DNA of 64,000 bases from assembly GCA_903875425.1 (NCBI GenBank), contig CAIQWC010000012.1, positions 124,001 to 188,000 of the forward strand, written 5' to 3'. The translations under genes were made by a program, and so were the position numbers. Source of the stretch: an uncultured Actinomycetes bacterium. Its GTDB lineage: Bacteria > Actinomycetota > Acidimicrobiia > Acidimicrobiales > RAAP-2. Below, one piece after another: positions 45,347 through 53,989 of the stretch. Each line of letters begins with the position of its first letter. Within the stretch, counting starts at the first letter, position 1. A model generated the notes under the pieces. It was not told the origin of the DNA. It searched no databases and worked only from the letters and a program-made list of their open reading frames with translations.

Positions 45347-46114
45347 CTTGGGCGCAATTGCTGGGCGCACGACGAGACCCGCGCGAGTCAAAGCATCCTT
45401 AGCTTGCTGAATCGTCGCTTCTTGCAGGTGAAAGATCGAGGCCGCCAAGACCGCGTCAGCATGGCCTTGCGTTATGCCCTTGACCAGATCCTCGACACCT
45501 CCCACGCCTCCCGAGGCAATGAGCGAAACCGTCGATACTTCCGATATTCGGGCCAGGAGATCCACGTCGTAGCCTTCCCGGGTTCCATCTCGGTCCATCG
45601 AAGTGACCAAAAGTTCTCCCGCCCCCAAGGTGCAGACTTGTTCAACCCATGCCAACGCATCGATACCCGTCGCGCTTCGGCCTCCGTGGGTAAAGACTTC
45701 AAAGCGATCTCGAGTACGCCGAACATCAATGGCCACGACCACGCACTGGGATCCGAACTCCGAGGCGATGTCCTCAATCAATCGAGGGTTTGCGACTGCG
45801 GCTGAATTAACACCAATTTTTTCGGCACCAGCCCTCAACAGCGAACGCGCGTCCTCGACGCTTCGTACTCCCCCACCCACCGTCAACGGCACGAACACTT
45901 CTTCAGCGCAGCGCTCCACGACATCAAGCATGGTGTTGCGACCATCCGAAGAAGCGGTGATGTCAAGGAAGGTGATCTCATCAGCGCCCTCAGCCGCATA
46001 ACGCCGGGCCAGTTCCACGGGATCACCTGCGTCAATGAGGTCGACGAAGCGAACACCTTTGACTACTCGACCGTCGGTGACGTCAAGGCAGGGAATAACC
46101 CGGGCTACCTGCAC
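45344..46114 (-). CDS. hisF: Imidazole glycerol phosphate synthase cyclase subunit
   Basis: TIM-barrel cyclase forming imidazole glycerol phosphate and AICAR with ammonia from HisH. It is 256 aa. Catalytic Asp are in [14 protein letters not shown] and VVAIDVRR. The start GTG 46114 overlaps the hisA 3' end by ten bases. Confidence 0.96.
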   Translation of the reverse strand: MQVARVIPCLDVTDGRVVKGVRFVDLIDAGDPVELARRYAAEGADEITFLDITASSDGRNTMLDVVERCAEEVFVPLTVGGGVRSVEDARSLLRAGAEKIGVNSAAVANPRLIEDIASEFGSQCVVVAIDVRRTRDRFEVFTHGGRSATGIDALAWVEQVCTLGAGELLVTSMDRDGTREGYDVDLLARISEVSTVSLIASGGVGGVEDLVKGITQGHADAVLAASIFHLQEATIQQAKDALTRAGLVVRPAIAPK

Positions 46115-46830
46115 TGAGCCACCGCTTCTGCGACGCTGAAGGCCCCCTCGACCAGGGCCTTACCTACGACGACACCCGGTACCCCCACGCCTCGAAGGTC
46201 CACGAGATCTTGTAAGCAACCAACGCCACCCGAAGCGATGACGGGCACTGTTGCAACCTTCATTGCAGCACTCAAGCCCTCAATATCGGGTCCCTCGAGC
46301 GTGCCATCGCGATCGATGGCTGTCGTAATGATGGCCGACGCGCCAGCGTCTTCCACCTGCCGAATGGCATCGATTACATCGAGTCCCGCTCCCTCGACCC
46401 ATCCACGAACCGCAACCTCTCTCATGCCCGAGGTGGTCAAGCGGTAGTCAAGCCCAACCGCGACCACGCCGGGAAACGCTGCCGTCATGGCAGCCAACTC
46501 AGCGGGATCCATCAGTGCCGTCGTACCCACAATGACTCTTCGAACGCCAGCGTTCACGAGTTGTTCCACATCGGCCACGCTTCGAACGCCACCTCCGGCC
46601 TCGACGGGAACCGAGCTCATCTCTGCAATACGAGTTACGATCGCCCGGTTCGCACGACCACCATCGCGAGCGGCATCGAGATCCACGAGGTGCAACCAAG
46701 ACGCTCCTTGGTCGAGAAAGCTTTGCGCGAGCTCGAAGGGATCTCCGTATTGGGTTTCATCTTCATATCGGCCCCGCAAGAGACGAACTGCTTGACCAGC
46801 GCGAAGATCAATCGCTGCGAGTACGTCCAT
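46105..46830 (-). CDS. hisA: Phosphoribosylformimino-AICAR-P isomerase
   Basis: Amadori isomerase of histidine synthesis, 241 aa TIM barrel. The first Asp is in [14 protein letters not shown] and the second catalytic region in AVGLDYRL; phosphate sites are GGGVRS and ASGGVG. With trpF nearby it need not do the TrpF reaction as actinobacterial PriA does. The ATG shares one base with the hisH stop (TAATG). Confidence 0.93.
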   Translation of the reverse strand: MDVLAAIDLRAGQAVRLLRGRYEDETQYGDPFELAQSFLDQGASWLHLVDLDAARDGGRANRAIVTRIAEMSSVPVEAGGGVRSVADVEQLVNAGVRRVIVGTTALMDPAELAAMTAAFPGVVAVGLDYRLTTSGMREVAVRGWVEGAGLDVIDAIRQVEDAGASAIITTAIDRDGTLEGPDIEGLSAAMKVATVPVIASGGVGCLQDLVDLRGVGVPGVVVGKALVEGAFSVAEAVAQCR

Positions 46831-47435
46831 TACGGTGCCTCCACTCGTTGTGCGAATCGTGCGAGGAGTTCTAATCCCTGAATTCCTGATTTCTCAGGAT
46901 GGAATTGGACACCCATAACATTCGAGAATTCCACCGAGGCCGTGAACGTTTGACCGTAGTGTGTCGTCGAACTGGTCTCTGGGGTCACAGGAGCCGCGAA
47001 GGAGTGTACGAAGTACATCCATTGCTCATCGATTCCATCGGGGAACAAGGTGCTCGGCTTTGCGACCTTCAGCCGATTCCATTGGATCTGCGGCAATCGG
47101 GGGGCTCCGACCAAGCGATGGACCCGTGCCGGAATAAGCCCTAGTCCCTCATGATCGGGAGATTCGTCAGATCCCTCGTAAAGCATCTGAAAGCCAACGC
47201 AGATGCCTAAGAAGGGTACGCCGCGACCTATTGCCTCAAGGAGCGGTTTTCGCCACTGTGAAGCGTCGAGCGCCTCGACACATCGGCCAAAGCTCCCGAC
47301 GCCGGGCAATACGATACCCGTCGCTTCGGTAACGCGCTCTGGATCCGCTATCAGCGAGGCCTGAGCCCCCGAGTATTGGAGGGCTTTTTCTGCGGAACGA
47401 AGATTTCCGATTCCGTAATCGACAATAAGGATCAC
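46830..47435 (-). CDS. hisH: Imidazole glycerol phosphate synthase glutaminase subunit
   Basis: Class I glutamine amidotransferase supplying ammonia to HisF. I start at GTG 47435, 13 bases after the hisB stop, giving 201 aa that begin ILIVDYGIGNLRS as usual; the longer frame to 47540 runs in hisB. The nucleophile Cys is in LGICVGFQML and the His-Glu pair in VQFHPEKSG. Confidence 0.94.
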   Translation of the reverse strand: MILIVDYGIGNLRSAEKALQYSGAQASLIADPERVTEATGIVLPGVGSFGRCVEALDASQWRKPLLEAIGRGVPFLGICVGFQMLYEGSDESPDHEGLGLIPARVHRLVGAPRLPQIQWNRLKVAKPSTLFPDGIDEQWMYFVHSFAAPVTPETSSTTHYGQTFTASVEFSNVMGVQFHPEKSGIQGLELLARFAQRVEAP

Positions 47436-47448
47436 AAGTCGGTCCGGC

Positions 47449-48045
47449 CTAGAGCGAACCCTTGGTAGAGGGTAATTGCGCATTAACGATACGAGTCGCA
47501 TCGTGGAGAACACGAGCAAAGCCCTTGAACGTAGCTTCAATGATGTGGTGCACGTTCTTGCCTCGTTGGCGAACGATGTGCAGCGTTAAACCGCCGCCAC
47601 CAGCCACAGCCCTAAAGAATTCTTCCGTTAGCTGAGGATCAAAAGCTGGTTCGCCAAGCCCAGGCGTGTCGGCTGGGAAGTCACTCTCATAGACCACAAA
47701 GGGTCGTCCTGAAACGTCAAGCACTACTTCGACAGCTGCTTCGTCAAGGGGCACCACCCTCGACGCGTAGCGAGCGATGCCGACCTTGTCGCCCAGAGCC
47801 TGAGCGATGAGATCGCCCAATACGATGCCAACATCTTCAATGGTGTGGTGGGTATCGACGTGAAGATCACCCGAAGCTTCAATCACGAGGTCAAAACTTC
47901 CATGCTTAGCGATCTGCTCGAGCATGTGATCAAAAAACGAGATTCCCGTATTGATCTGCGACGTTCCCGTTCCGTCAAGGTCGATCGACGCTGAAATCGT
48001 GGTCTCTTTGGTAGAGCGCTCCGCTGTTGCCTGCCTAGCCATCAT
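47449..48045 (-). CDS. hisB: Imidazoleglycerol-phosphate dehydratase
   Basis: Monofunctional dehydratase, 198 aa. Metal-binding His motifs are FFDHMLEQIAKHG, VDTHHTIEDVG and, near the C-terminus, HHIIEATFKG. No phosphatase domain is fused, as is normal outside Enterobacteria. The ATG overlaps the hisC stop (ATGA). Confidence 0.96.
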   Translation of the reverse strand: MMARQATAERSTKETTISASIDLDGTGTSQINTGISFFDHMLEQIAKHGSFDLVIEASGDLHVDTHHTIEDVGIVLGDLIAQALGDKVGIARYASRVVPLDEAAVEVVLDVSGRPFVVYESDFPADTPGLGEPAFDPQLTEEFFRAVAGGGGLTLHIVRQRGKNVHHIIEATFKGFARVLHDATRIVNAQLPSTKGSL

Positions 48046-49097
48046 GCCTCCTCGAGGGCGTTCAGAAATTTGTCGTTCTCTTCAGGTGTACCAACCGTAA
48101 CCCTCAAGCACCCTTCGAGCCTTGGCCAACTCGAACAGTCCCGAACGAGCACTGAGTGCGCGACCAGCCGCTCCCAGAGTTCGTGACCCTTGCCGTCGGA
48201 AGGCCGAAAGAGAATAAAGTTGGCCTGACTAGGCCACACGGTGTAGCCACGCGATGCTAGGGAGCTTGTGATTCTCTCCCGCTCAGCGACAATTAAGGCA
48301 ATTCGCTGCTCCATATCGTCGAGATAACCAAGGGCGAGGAGTCCCGCCACCTGCGTCAACGCTGATAGGTGATAGGGCAAGGTAACAATCTCAAGATCCG
48401 CAACTATCCCTGGCGACGCAATACAGAAACCAAGTCGCACTCCGGCAAGCGCCCACGTCTTTGAGAACGTTCGCAACAAGACGAGCCGATCACTACCGGG
48501 AGTTCCCAGCATCAGTGAAGCGCTCGAATTTGCAAACTGCACGTAGGCCTCATCAACGACGACGAGGCCATCGCCGCTGCTGAGAGCAGCCTCTATGACC
48601 TCTCCTGGAAGTGCTTCGCCCGTTGGGTTATTGGGAGAGCATAAAAAGATCACATCTGGCTGATGATCACGCACGGCCTGCGATACCAACGCACTGTCAA
48701 GGGACAAATCTTGGCGTCGCTCAACGCTAATGAGTTCCGTAGCCGTCGTGCGAGCCAGATGGGCGTGCAGCGCGTAGCTTGGCTCGAACACCAGTGCGCG
48801 ACGACCACGACCTCCGTAGGCAAGGAGGAGATTCTCAATGACTTCGTTAGAACCGTTAGCCGCGTACACCTGTTCAGCGGCAACGCCCTCCATGGCGGCG
48901 ATGGCGCTACGAAGTTCGAGCGCAGATCGGTCGGGATAACGGTTCAGATTCAAAGTTTTCAAGGCTCGTGAGAGATCTTCAAGGTAGGCACTAGGCAGTG
49001 CCAATGGCGATTCGTTCGTATTGAGCCGTACCTCAACGCTCACCTGTGCGCTGTGGTATCCCTCCATGGCCACAAGGTCAGGTCGGAGGCGACTCAT
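48042..49097 (-). CDS. hisC: Histidinol-phosphate aminotransferase
   Basis: Fold type I PLP transaminase, 351 aa. The PLP Lys is in RTFSKTWALAGVRLGF; NPTGEALP and VVDEAYVQFA are typical. The ATG overlaps the hisD stop (ATGA). It may also serve phenylalanine or tyrosine transamination. Confidence 0.94.
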   Translation of the reverse strand: MSRLRPDLVAMEGYHSAQVSVEVRLNTNESPLALPSAYLEDLSRALKTLNLNRYPDRSALELRSAIAAMEGVAAEQVYAANGSNEVIENLLLAYGGRGRRALVFEPSYALHAHLARTTATELISVERRQDLSLDSALVSQAVRDHQPDVIFLCSPNNPTGEALPGEVIEAALSSGDGLVVVDEAYVQFANSSASLMLGTPGSDRLVLLRTFSKTWALAGVRLGFCIASPGIVADLEIVTLPYHLSALTQVAGLLALGYLDDMEQRIALIVAERERITSSLASRGYTVWPSQANFILFRPSDGKGHELWERLVAHSVLVRDCSSWPRLEGCLRVTVGTPEENDKFLNALEEA

Positions 49098-50371
49098 GCG
49101 CGTAATCTCACCGAATCGACGTGAGCGCTCAAGCCTTCGGCTTCGGCCAGCGCTATCACGGTAGGAGCCAATCGTTCAAAGCCCTCCCGTGAGACTTCAA
49201 CGACGTGAATATGGCGACGAAAATCATCGGCTCGCAAGGCGCTCGAGAAGCGCGCCGAACGGTTCGTCGGCAAGATGTGGTTCGGTCCTGCGGCGTAGTC
49301 TCCAAGGCTTGCCGGGGCATCGATGCCGCAAAAGACTGCCCCCGCAGCCCTCAGGTATCCCAAGAGATCGTGGTACTCGTCGACGAGGAGTTCTAGGTGT
49401 TCCGGCGCGACCACATTCGAAACGGCCATGGCTGCTTCTCGACTATCTACTAAGCAGACCACGCCTTGGGAACTGAGTGTTGACTCAAGGAGCGCGCGCC
49501 TTGGCGAGATACCTACCAGCCTGCTTAGTTCGTCGTCGACAGCGTCGGCGACTGCCTCACTGGTTGTGATGAGCCACGCCAAACCGTCGGGGCCGTGTTC
49601 AGCTTGCACCATCAGATCGATAGCCGCGTAGGTAGCCGGGGTGGTTTCATCGGCGATCACTACAATTTCCGACGGTCCGGCGAAAGCCGACGCGACCCCG
49701 ACCACCCCACTGAGCTGACGTTTCGCTTCGGCGACGTAGGAGTTTCCCGGACCCACAATCACGTCGACCGCGGCGATGGACTCAGTCCCGAGCGCCATAG
49801 CGGCGATCGCTTGTGCGCCACCAACTGCGTAGACCTCATCAACACCCGCAACGTGAGCAGCGGCCAAGGTCACGTCATCAATAACTCCCTCGGGAGTGGG
49901 CGGAACGCAGAGAATGATTTCTTGGACCCCTGCAACCCGTGCTGGTGCAACACACATCAGTACCGATGATGGATAGCGAGCCAGACCACCGGGTGCGTAG
50001 CAACCCGCGCGCTCTACCGCAATGTCGCGGTGGGAAACGGTGACGCCCTGGGTGCGATGGGGATTCGGCGGGGTTGCTTCGTCAGCATGGTAATTGTGAA
50101 TCTGCTCATAGGCAGTTTTGAGGGCGACTTGGAGTTCTTGAGGAACCCGTGCCATGGCTTGGCTTATCTCCTCTTTACTGACGGTAAGCCGCTCTAGGCT
50201 GACGTGATCGAAGCGTTCGGTCAGTTCAAGGAGGGCCTGATCTCCCCTCGCCCTAACCTCGGCGATGATCTCCCTCACCGCTTCGGCCACGCTGGAACCC
50301 GGATCTTGAGGCGCGGGCAGGTGCCCCGCGATATTGAGCCCTAGGCCCCTAAGATCGAGTCGAGTCAGCAT
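49094..50371 (-). CDS. hisD: Histidinol dehydrogenase
   Basis: Last two oxidations of histidine synthesis, zinc enzyme, 425 aa. Zinc and catalytic motifs are QAEHGPDGLAW, GPSEIVVIAD and GPNHILPT. I start at ATG 50371, since TACGAT ends six bases upstream; the longer frame to 50533 adds 54 unconserved residues. It is the promoter-proximal gene of the his-trp supercluster. Confidence 0.95.
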   Translation of the reverse strand: MLTRLDLRGLGLNIAGHLPAPQDPGSSVAEAVREIIAEVRARGDQALLELTERFDHVSLERLTVSKEEISQAMARVPQELQVALKTAYEQIHNYHADEATPPNPHRTQGVTVSHRDIAVERAGCYAPGGLARYPSSVLMCVAPARVAGVQEIILCVPPTPEGVIDDVTLAAAHVAGVDEVYAVGGAQAIAAMALGTESIAAVDVIVGPGNSYVAEAKRQLSGVVGVASAFAGPSEIVVIADETTPATYAAIDLMVQAEHGPDGLAWLITTSEAVADAVDDELSRLVGISPRRALLESTLSSQGVVCLVDSREAAMAVSNVVAPEHLELLVDEYHDLLGYLRAAGAVFCGIDAPASLGDYAAGPNHILPTNRSARFSSALRADDFRRHIHVVEVSREGFERLAPTVIALAEAEGLSAHVDSVRLRA

Positions 50372-50377
50372 CGCTCC

Positions 50378-50383
50378 ATCGTA
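50378..50383 (-). promoter_or_regulatory. -10 hexamer of predicted leaderless hisD promoter
   Basis: TACGAT on the minus strand, six bases before the hisD ATG. It drives the start of the his-trp supercluster. Confidence 0.6.
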
Positions 50384-50441
50384 GTTTGCCTTGCCACCTT
50401 CACCGTCTCTCGAAGGTCCTTTCCTAAGCAAGAATGGGTCG

Positions 50442-50630
50442 ATGGACTCGTCGGCCGAACTTTCCTCGCTTCTTGCCACCTTGGAAGACGTAACGGTACG
50501 CGTTACCCACCTCGTGGAGAGCAGCGAAAGCAAAGACGGTGTCGACGCTGAATTGGTGCAGCTTGAGCGCTCCTTAACTGGCTCTCTTAGGAAACTTCGG
50601 CGAGCACTTAAGAGCGCCCAACAGAGTTAG
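50442..50630 (+). CDS. Small hypothetical protein
   Basis: A 62-aa helical, charged protein (MDSSAELSSLLATLEDVT, then VQLERSLTGSLRKLRRALKS). No membrane segment. I start at ATG 50442; the longer frame would start at TTG 50391. It has no clear Shine-Dalgarno; AAGAAT lies six bases upstream. It overlaps the convergent nth by 23 bases. It diverges from hisD. The family is not recognised and it may not be real. Confidence 0.45.
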   Translation: MDSSAELSSLLATLEDVTVRVTHLVESSESKDGVDAELVQLERSLTGSLRKLRRALKSAQQS

Positions 50631-51267
50631 CGGGGCAATAGTCAGCCAAGGCGCATTCAAGACAGTGCGGTGATCTGGCCTTACAGGTTCGTCGGCCATG
50701 GAGGATCATCCTGAGCGAAAAACCACCTCTTCGCATTGGAGCAATATAGGCATTGAGATCGTGCTCGAGTCTCACCGGGTCCGACTCCGTGCTCAGTCCT
50801 AAGCGACCTGACAGGCGAATGACATGGGTGTCGACCGGGAGTCCAGGCGCGTCGAAAGCCACCGATCGAATCACGTTGCCAGTTTTTCGGCCCACCCCTG
50901 GAATAGTTACTAAATCCTCGAGACGCGGCGGCACCTCTCCCTCAAAGCGGTCGACGAGCGCCGCGGCCATGCCAATGAGATTCCTCGCCTTGGCACGATA
51001 GAAACCTGTGGAGTGGATGAGCTCCTCGACGCATTCAGGATCAGCCTCACGCAGTGCAAACGGATCCCCGAAGGCCCTGAAGAGTCCAGGAGTGACCTGG
51101 TTCACCCGAATGTCGGTGCACTGAGCGGAAAGAATGGTCGCGGCCAACAGTTCATAAGGGTTGCGGTGATCTAGCTCACACAGCTCCCGTGCTGTTCCCG
51201 GGAATAAGAGCTCAAGGCGCTCATCGGTCTCTCTAGCCCGCCCCTTGGGAGTTCGTGGTCTCGCCAT
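50608..51267 (-). CDS. nth: Endonuclease III
   Basis: Base-excision-repair glycosylase/AP lyase, about 219 aa. The helix-hairpin-helix is IPGVGRKTGNVI with catalytic Lys128, catalytic Asp146 is in PVDTHVIRLSGR, and four Cys (195, 202, 205, 211) form the C-X6-C-X2-C-X5-C iron-sulfur loop. I start at ATG 51267, with TAGAGT eight bases upstream; GTG 51273 is an alternative. Confidence 0.94.
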   Translation of the reverse strand: MARPRTPKGRARETDERLELLFPGTARELCELDHRNPYELLAATILSAQCTDIRVNQVTPGLFRAFGDPFALREADPECVEELIHSTGFYRAKARNLIGMAAALVDRFEGEVPPRLEDLVTIPGVGRKTGNVIRSVAFDAPGLPVDTHVIRLSGRLGLSTESDPVRLEHDLNAYIAPMRRGGFSLRMILHGRRTCKARSPHCLECALADYCPANSVGRS

Positions 51268-51292
51268 AGTCACTGACTCTACCGAGCCTCGC

Positions 51293-51298
51293 TAGCCT
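51293..51298 (+). promoter_or_regulatory. -10 hexamer of predicted leaderless mshD promoter
   Basis: TAGCCT, six bases before the mshD GTG. Confidence 0.6.
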
Positions 51299-51304
51299 CA
51301 TAGG

Positions 51305-52156
51305 GTGCCCATCGCAATCACCGCGGCCCTGAGCCCTCAAATCGTGGCCTCGATTCGAGACCAGATTGACCGTACGACCACCCCGGATCATGAAGCGCTC
51401 CCCGAACAGGCAAGGCTTAACCTCGACACCCGCAACCCAGGGATCTGGCACCTTGTGATCACCGAAACCGACGGAGCAATCGCAGCCTATGCCCAAGCCA
51501 AGGTATCGGGCGCCTCCGTTGAGCTGCAAATGCTTGATGACCTTTGGGACCCTCGCTTTGAGCAACTACTCGCTCAGGCGGACCTGTCATCGCGTTCGCT
51601 GACCATGTGGAAGCACGGCGTGGTGGGCAACGTAACCGTGCCCGAAGGCTTCCACATCGACCGCGCACTGCGCTTCCTTCACCGATCGCTGCCGGCTGAT
51701 CCCATCCATCCCACTTCCTACGTTCTGCGTAGTTTTATCGTGGGGCGAGATGAGGATTCGTGGCTGGACCTTAATGCGAAGATTTTTGCCGCTCATCCGG
51801 ATCAAGGAGCGTGGTCCATTGACGATCTCGAGCGGCGGATCGATTCGAGCTGGTTTGACCCCAGTCTCTTCCTCGTCCTTGCCGATGGAAACGACCTGAT
51901 TGGTTTTTGCTGGGTCAAGATCGAGCCGCAGCACCCACAGCGGGGAGAAATATTTGTGATCGGAGTAGATCCAAAGGTCGCGGGTCGCGGCATTGGTCGC
52001 TTCCTTGTAACTTCTGGGCTTGACGCCATGACTCGTCGAGGAGCTCGCGAAGCGGTTCTCTACGTCGAAAACGACAATCTCGCTGCACTACAACTTTACA
52101 AAACACTCGGTTTTCAAGAACTCTCGCGGGATTATCGTTTAATCCGCAACCACTAA
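51305..52156 (+). CDS. mshD: Mycothiol synthase
   Basis: Acetyltransferase completing mycothiol, the actinobacterial low-molecular-weight thiol. It is 283 aa with two GNAT-like halves, shorter than the ~300-315 aa mycobacterial enzyme. The family stretches AAHPDQGAWSIDDLERRI, WFDPSLFLVLA and LYVENDNLAALQLY are evident, and the acetyl-CoA loop is VDPKVAGRGIGRFL. GTG 51305 follows TAGCCT by six bases. It supports an actinobacterial host. The stop overlaps the convergent transporter stop. Confidence 0.9.
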   Translation: MPIAITAALSPQIVASIRDQIDRTTTPDHEALPEQARLNLDTRNPGIWHLVITETDGAIAAYAQAKVSGASVELQMLDDLWDPRFEQLLAQADLSSRSLTMWKHGVVGNVTVPEGFHIDRALRFLHRSLPADPIHPTSYVLRSFIVGRDEDSWLDLNAKIFAAHPDQGAWSIDDLERRIDSSWFDPSLFLVLADGNDLIGFCWVKIEPQHPQRGEIFVIGVDPKVAGRGIGRFLVTSGLDAMTRRGAREAVLYVENDNLAALQLYKTLGFQELSRDYRLIRNH

Positions 52157-52860
52157 GCAGTACCCACACCAATGAGGTGGCCTACCCCGAAGGTTATTCC
52201 CGCAGCCACGGCCGCCACCAAAAATTGACGAAGTGCACTCCACGCTACGGAGCGACCGGTAAGGGTGCCGAGAAAACCACCAACCGCCAGAGCAGCCAGC
52301 GACGAGAGGCCAATAGAGATCCAGACCGCGGCAGGCGCTCCAACAAAAAGCCAGGCGACGAGGGGAATAAACGCCCCAATCGCGAAGGTGACGAGCGAGG
52401 TGATCGCCGCCTTAACCGGTGACCCAAGCGCGCTCGTCGAAACTCCTAGCTCTTCTTTGACGTGGGTTGCCAATGCGAGTTCAGGCGTTCGCATCATGGT
52501 GGCCGCCAGCTTCTTAGCCAACTCAAGGTCAATGCCTTGCTCTACGTAAATCTCGACGAGTTCTGCTTGTTCGAGATCCGGCGAGCTCGCGATAGCGCGC
52601 CGTTCGATGGCGAGTTCTCGCTCAAAGAGTTCCTGCTGGGCTTTCATGGAAATGTACTCGCCGGAAGCCATGGAGAAGGCTCCGGCAAGCATGCCTGCGA
52701 TACCCGCCAAGCGAACAACCGATGTTGCCGGATGAGCGCCAGCGAATCCCAAAATAAGGGAGACATTAGTAGCGAGTCCATCAGAAATCCCAAACACCGC
52801 GGCCCGATGTTGACCCCCAGTGATATCGCGATGCTCTTCTTCGTGGCCGAACTCTTGCAT
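52153..52860 (-). CDS. VIT1/CCC1-family membrane transporter
   Basis: Integral membrane protein of the vacuolar iron transporter family, 235 aa. The N-terminal region AAVFGISDGLATNVSLILGF and the following GAFSMASGEYISMKAQ are characteristic. A cytosolic helical domain (about 80-145) precedes three C-terminal membrane segments. Fe2+ or Mn2+ export is inferred from the family. ATG 52860 follows TAGGAT by six bases, so a leaderless single-gene transcript is predicted. Confidence 0.87.
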   Translation of the reverse strand: MQEFGHEEEHRDITGGQHRAAVFGISDGLATNVSLILGFAGAHPATSVVRLAGIAGMLAGAFSMASGEYISMKAQQELFERELAIERRAIASSPDLEQAELVEIYVEQGIDLELAKKLAATMMRTPELALATHVKEELGVSTSALGSPVKAAITSLVTFAIGAFIPLVAWLFVGAPAAVWISIGLSSLAALAVGGFLGTLTGRSVAWSALRQFLVAAVAAGITFGVGHLIGVGTA

Positions 52861-52866
52861 GGGGAA

Positions 52867-52872
52867 ATCCTA
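52867..52872 (-). promoter_or_regulatory. -10 hexamer of predicted leaderless VIT-family gene promoter
   Basis: TAGGAT on the minus strand, six bases before ATG 52860. Confidence 0.6.
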
Positions 52873-52903
52873 ACGCTGCAACGGACCGAGGGTGGCCGAA
52901 GCC

Positions 52904-52909
52904 TAGAGT
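52904..52909 (+). promoter_or_regulatory. -10 hexamer of predicted leaderless promoter of the menG-menF unit
   Basis: TAGAGT, six bases before GTG 52916. Confidence 0.6.
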
Positions 52910-52915
52910 AGGGAG

Positions 52916-53272
52916 GTGGCAAAAAACGTGTGGTTCAATCCCCGACTTCCCCAGACGCTGCAGGGTGTCATTATTTTCTCGTACCTCAACGCCGGATTCG
53001 CATTGCTCTCCATCATTAGTGGTTGGGGCGCTGGATTTGGATTCTTATTGTTGCTTGGAGCAGTGGGTGCCTTCGGTGTTGCTAACCAGCGACGGTGGGG
53101 CTACTACCTTTGCTGCGTCATCTCGATTGTGTATTTCATCGCGCAGCTTTTCATGTTCGTCGCCTACGGGTTCGTGTTTTCATCCATGATCAACTTACTT
53201 TTTAGCGTCTTTCTCATCGCACTGGTTTTACATCCGATGAGCCGGTCCTATCAACGCGCCTACTTCCGATAG
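52916..53272 (+). CDS. Small integral membrane protein, function unknown
   Basis: A 118-aa protein with four predicted membrane segments (about 17-36, 39-56, 61-83 and 86-108) and a basic C-terminus (SRSYQRAYFR). The start is GTG 52916 after TAGAGT at six bases. It is six bases upstream of menG, so probably cotranscribed with menG-menF. No catalytic motif is seen. Confidence 0.75.
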   Translation: MAKNVWFNPRLPQTLQGVIIFSYLNAGFALLSIISGWGAGFGFLLLLGAVGAFGVANQRRWGYYLCCVISIVYFIAQLFMFVAYGFVFSSMINLLFSVFLIALVLHPMSRSYQRAYFR

Positions 53273-53278
53273 CCAAGG

Positions 53279-53986
53279 ATGAATCCTTTCCGTTCTCAGC
53301 CATCAATATTGCCGGACGAGGCGCATAAGACAGAAGCGGTTCGCACCATGTTCGACGCGATAGCGCCTCGCTATGAACTCGTTAACCGTGTCATGACCTT
53401 TGGTCTCGACACTCGGTGGCGAAAGCGATGCCTCGATTCCCTCGGCATCGCGACGGGTAGTCGCGTCCTTGACCTCGCCAGCGGAACCGGTGACTTAACG
53501 CGCTCGCTCATACTTCGAGGATTCGACGTGGTGAGCGCGGACTTGAGTTTTGGGATGCTCCATGCGGGTCATGACATGGCTGCCACCGTGCAAGCCGACG
53601 CATCACGTCTACCCTTCGATACCGGATCGTTCGACGGATTGGTCTGTGGCTATGCACTTCGAAATTTTACCGATCTCGCACTCTGCGTCGCGGAGATGGG
53701 TCGAATAGTTCGACCAGGCGGTCGCATCGCACTCCTCGATGTCGCGGAACCCAAGTCGAAACTCATGAAAACTGGATATGACCTCTGGTTTAGACGCTGC
53801 GTACCCGTCATCGGCGGACTCTTGAGTGATGCGTCGGCCTATCAATACCTTCCGGAGTCAACGATCTATCTTCCAGAACCCAAGTCATTTCGAGCCTTGC
53901 TTCACGAGCACCGTTTCTCGGGTGTGAATCATCACATGCTTTCCGGGGGACTTAGCCAGCTCTATACAGCTACGCGGACGAGTTAG
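53279..53986 (+). CDS. menG: Demethylmenaquinone methyltransferase
   Basis: SAM-dependent UbiE/MenG methyltransferase, 235 aa, last step of menaquinone synthesis. MFDAIAPRYELVNRVMTFG starts the family domain, SAM motif I is VLDLASGTGDLT and the later region YALRNFTDL is typical. The start ATG 53279 is close to the previous stop with only AAGG ahead, so coupling is likely. menF follows after three bases. Confidence 0.93.
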   Translation: MNPFRSQPSILPDEAHKTEAVRTMFDAIAPRYELVNRVMTFGLDTRWRKRCLDSLGIATGSRVLDLASGTGDLTRSLILRGFDVVSADLSFGMLHAGHDMAATVQADASRLPFDTGSFDGLVCGYALRNFTDLALCVAEMGRIVRPGGRIALLDVAEPKSKLMKTGYDLWFRRCVPVIGGLLSDASAYQYLPESTIYLPEPKSFRALLHEHRFSGVNHHMLSGGLSQLYTATRTS

Positions 53987-53989
53987 ATC

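Noticed and set aside
45317-45805. 162-codon plus-strand ORF opposite hisF
   Set aside because: Shadow ORF; the hisF frame carries all conserved motifs.
50372-50533. 54-residue extension of hisD
   Set aside because: Not conserved, and the ATG at 50371 has a -10 hexamer at the standard six-base spacing.
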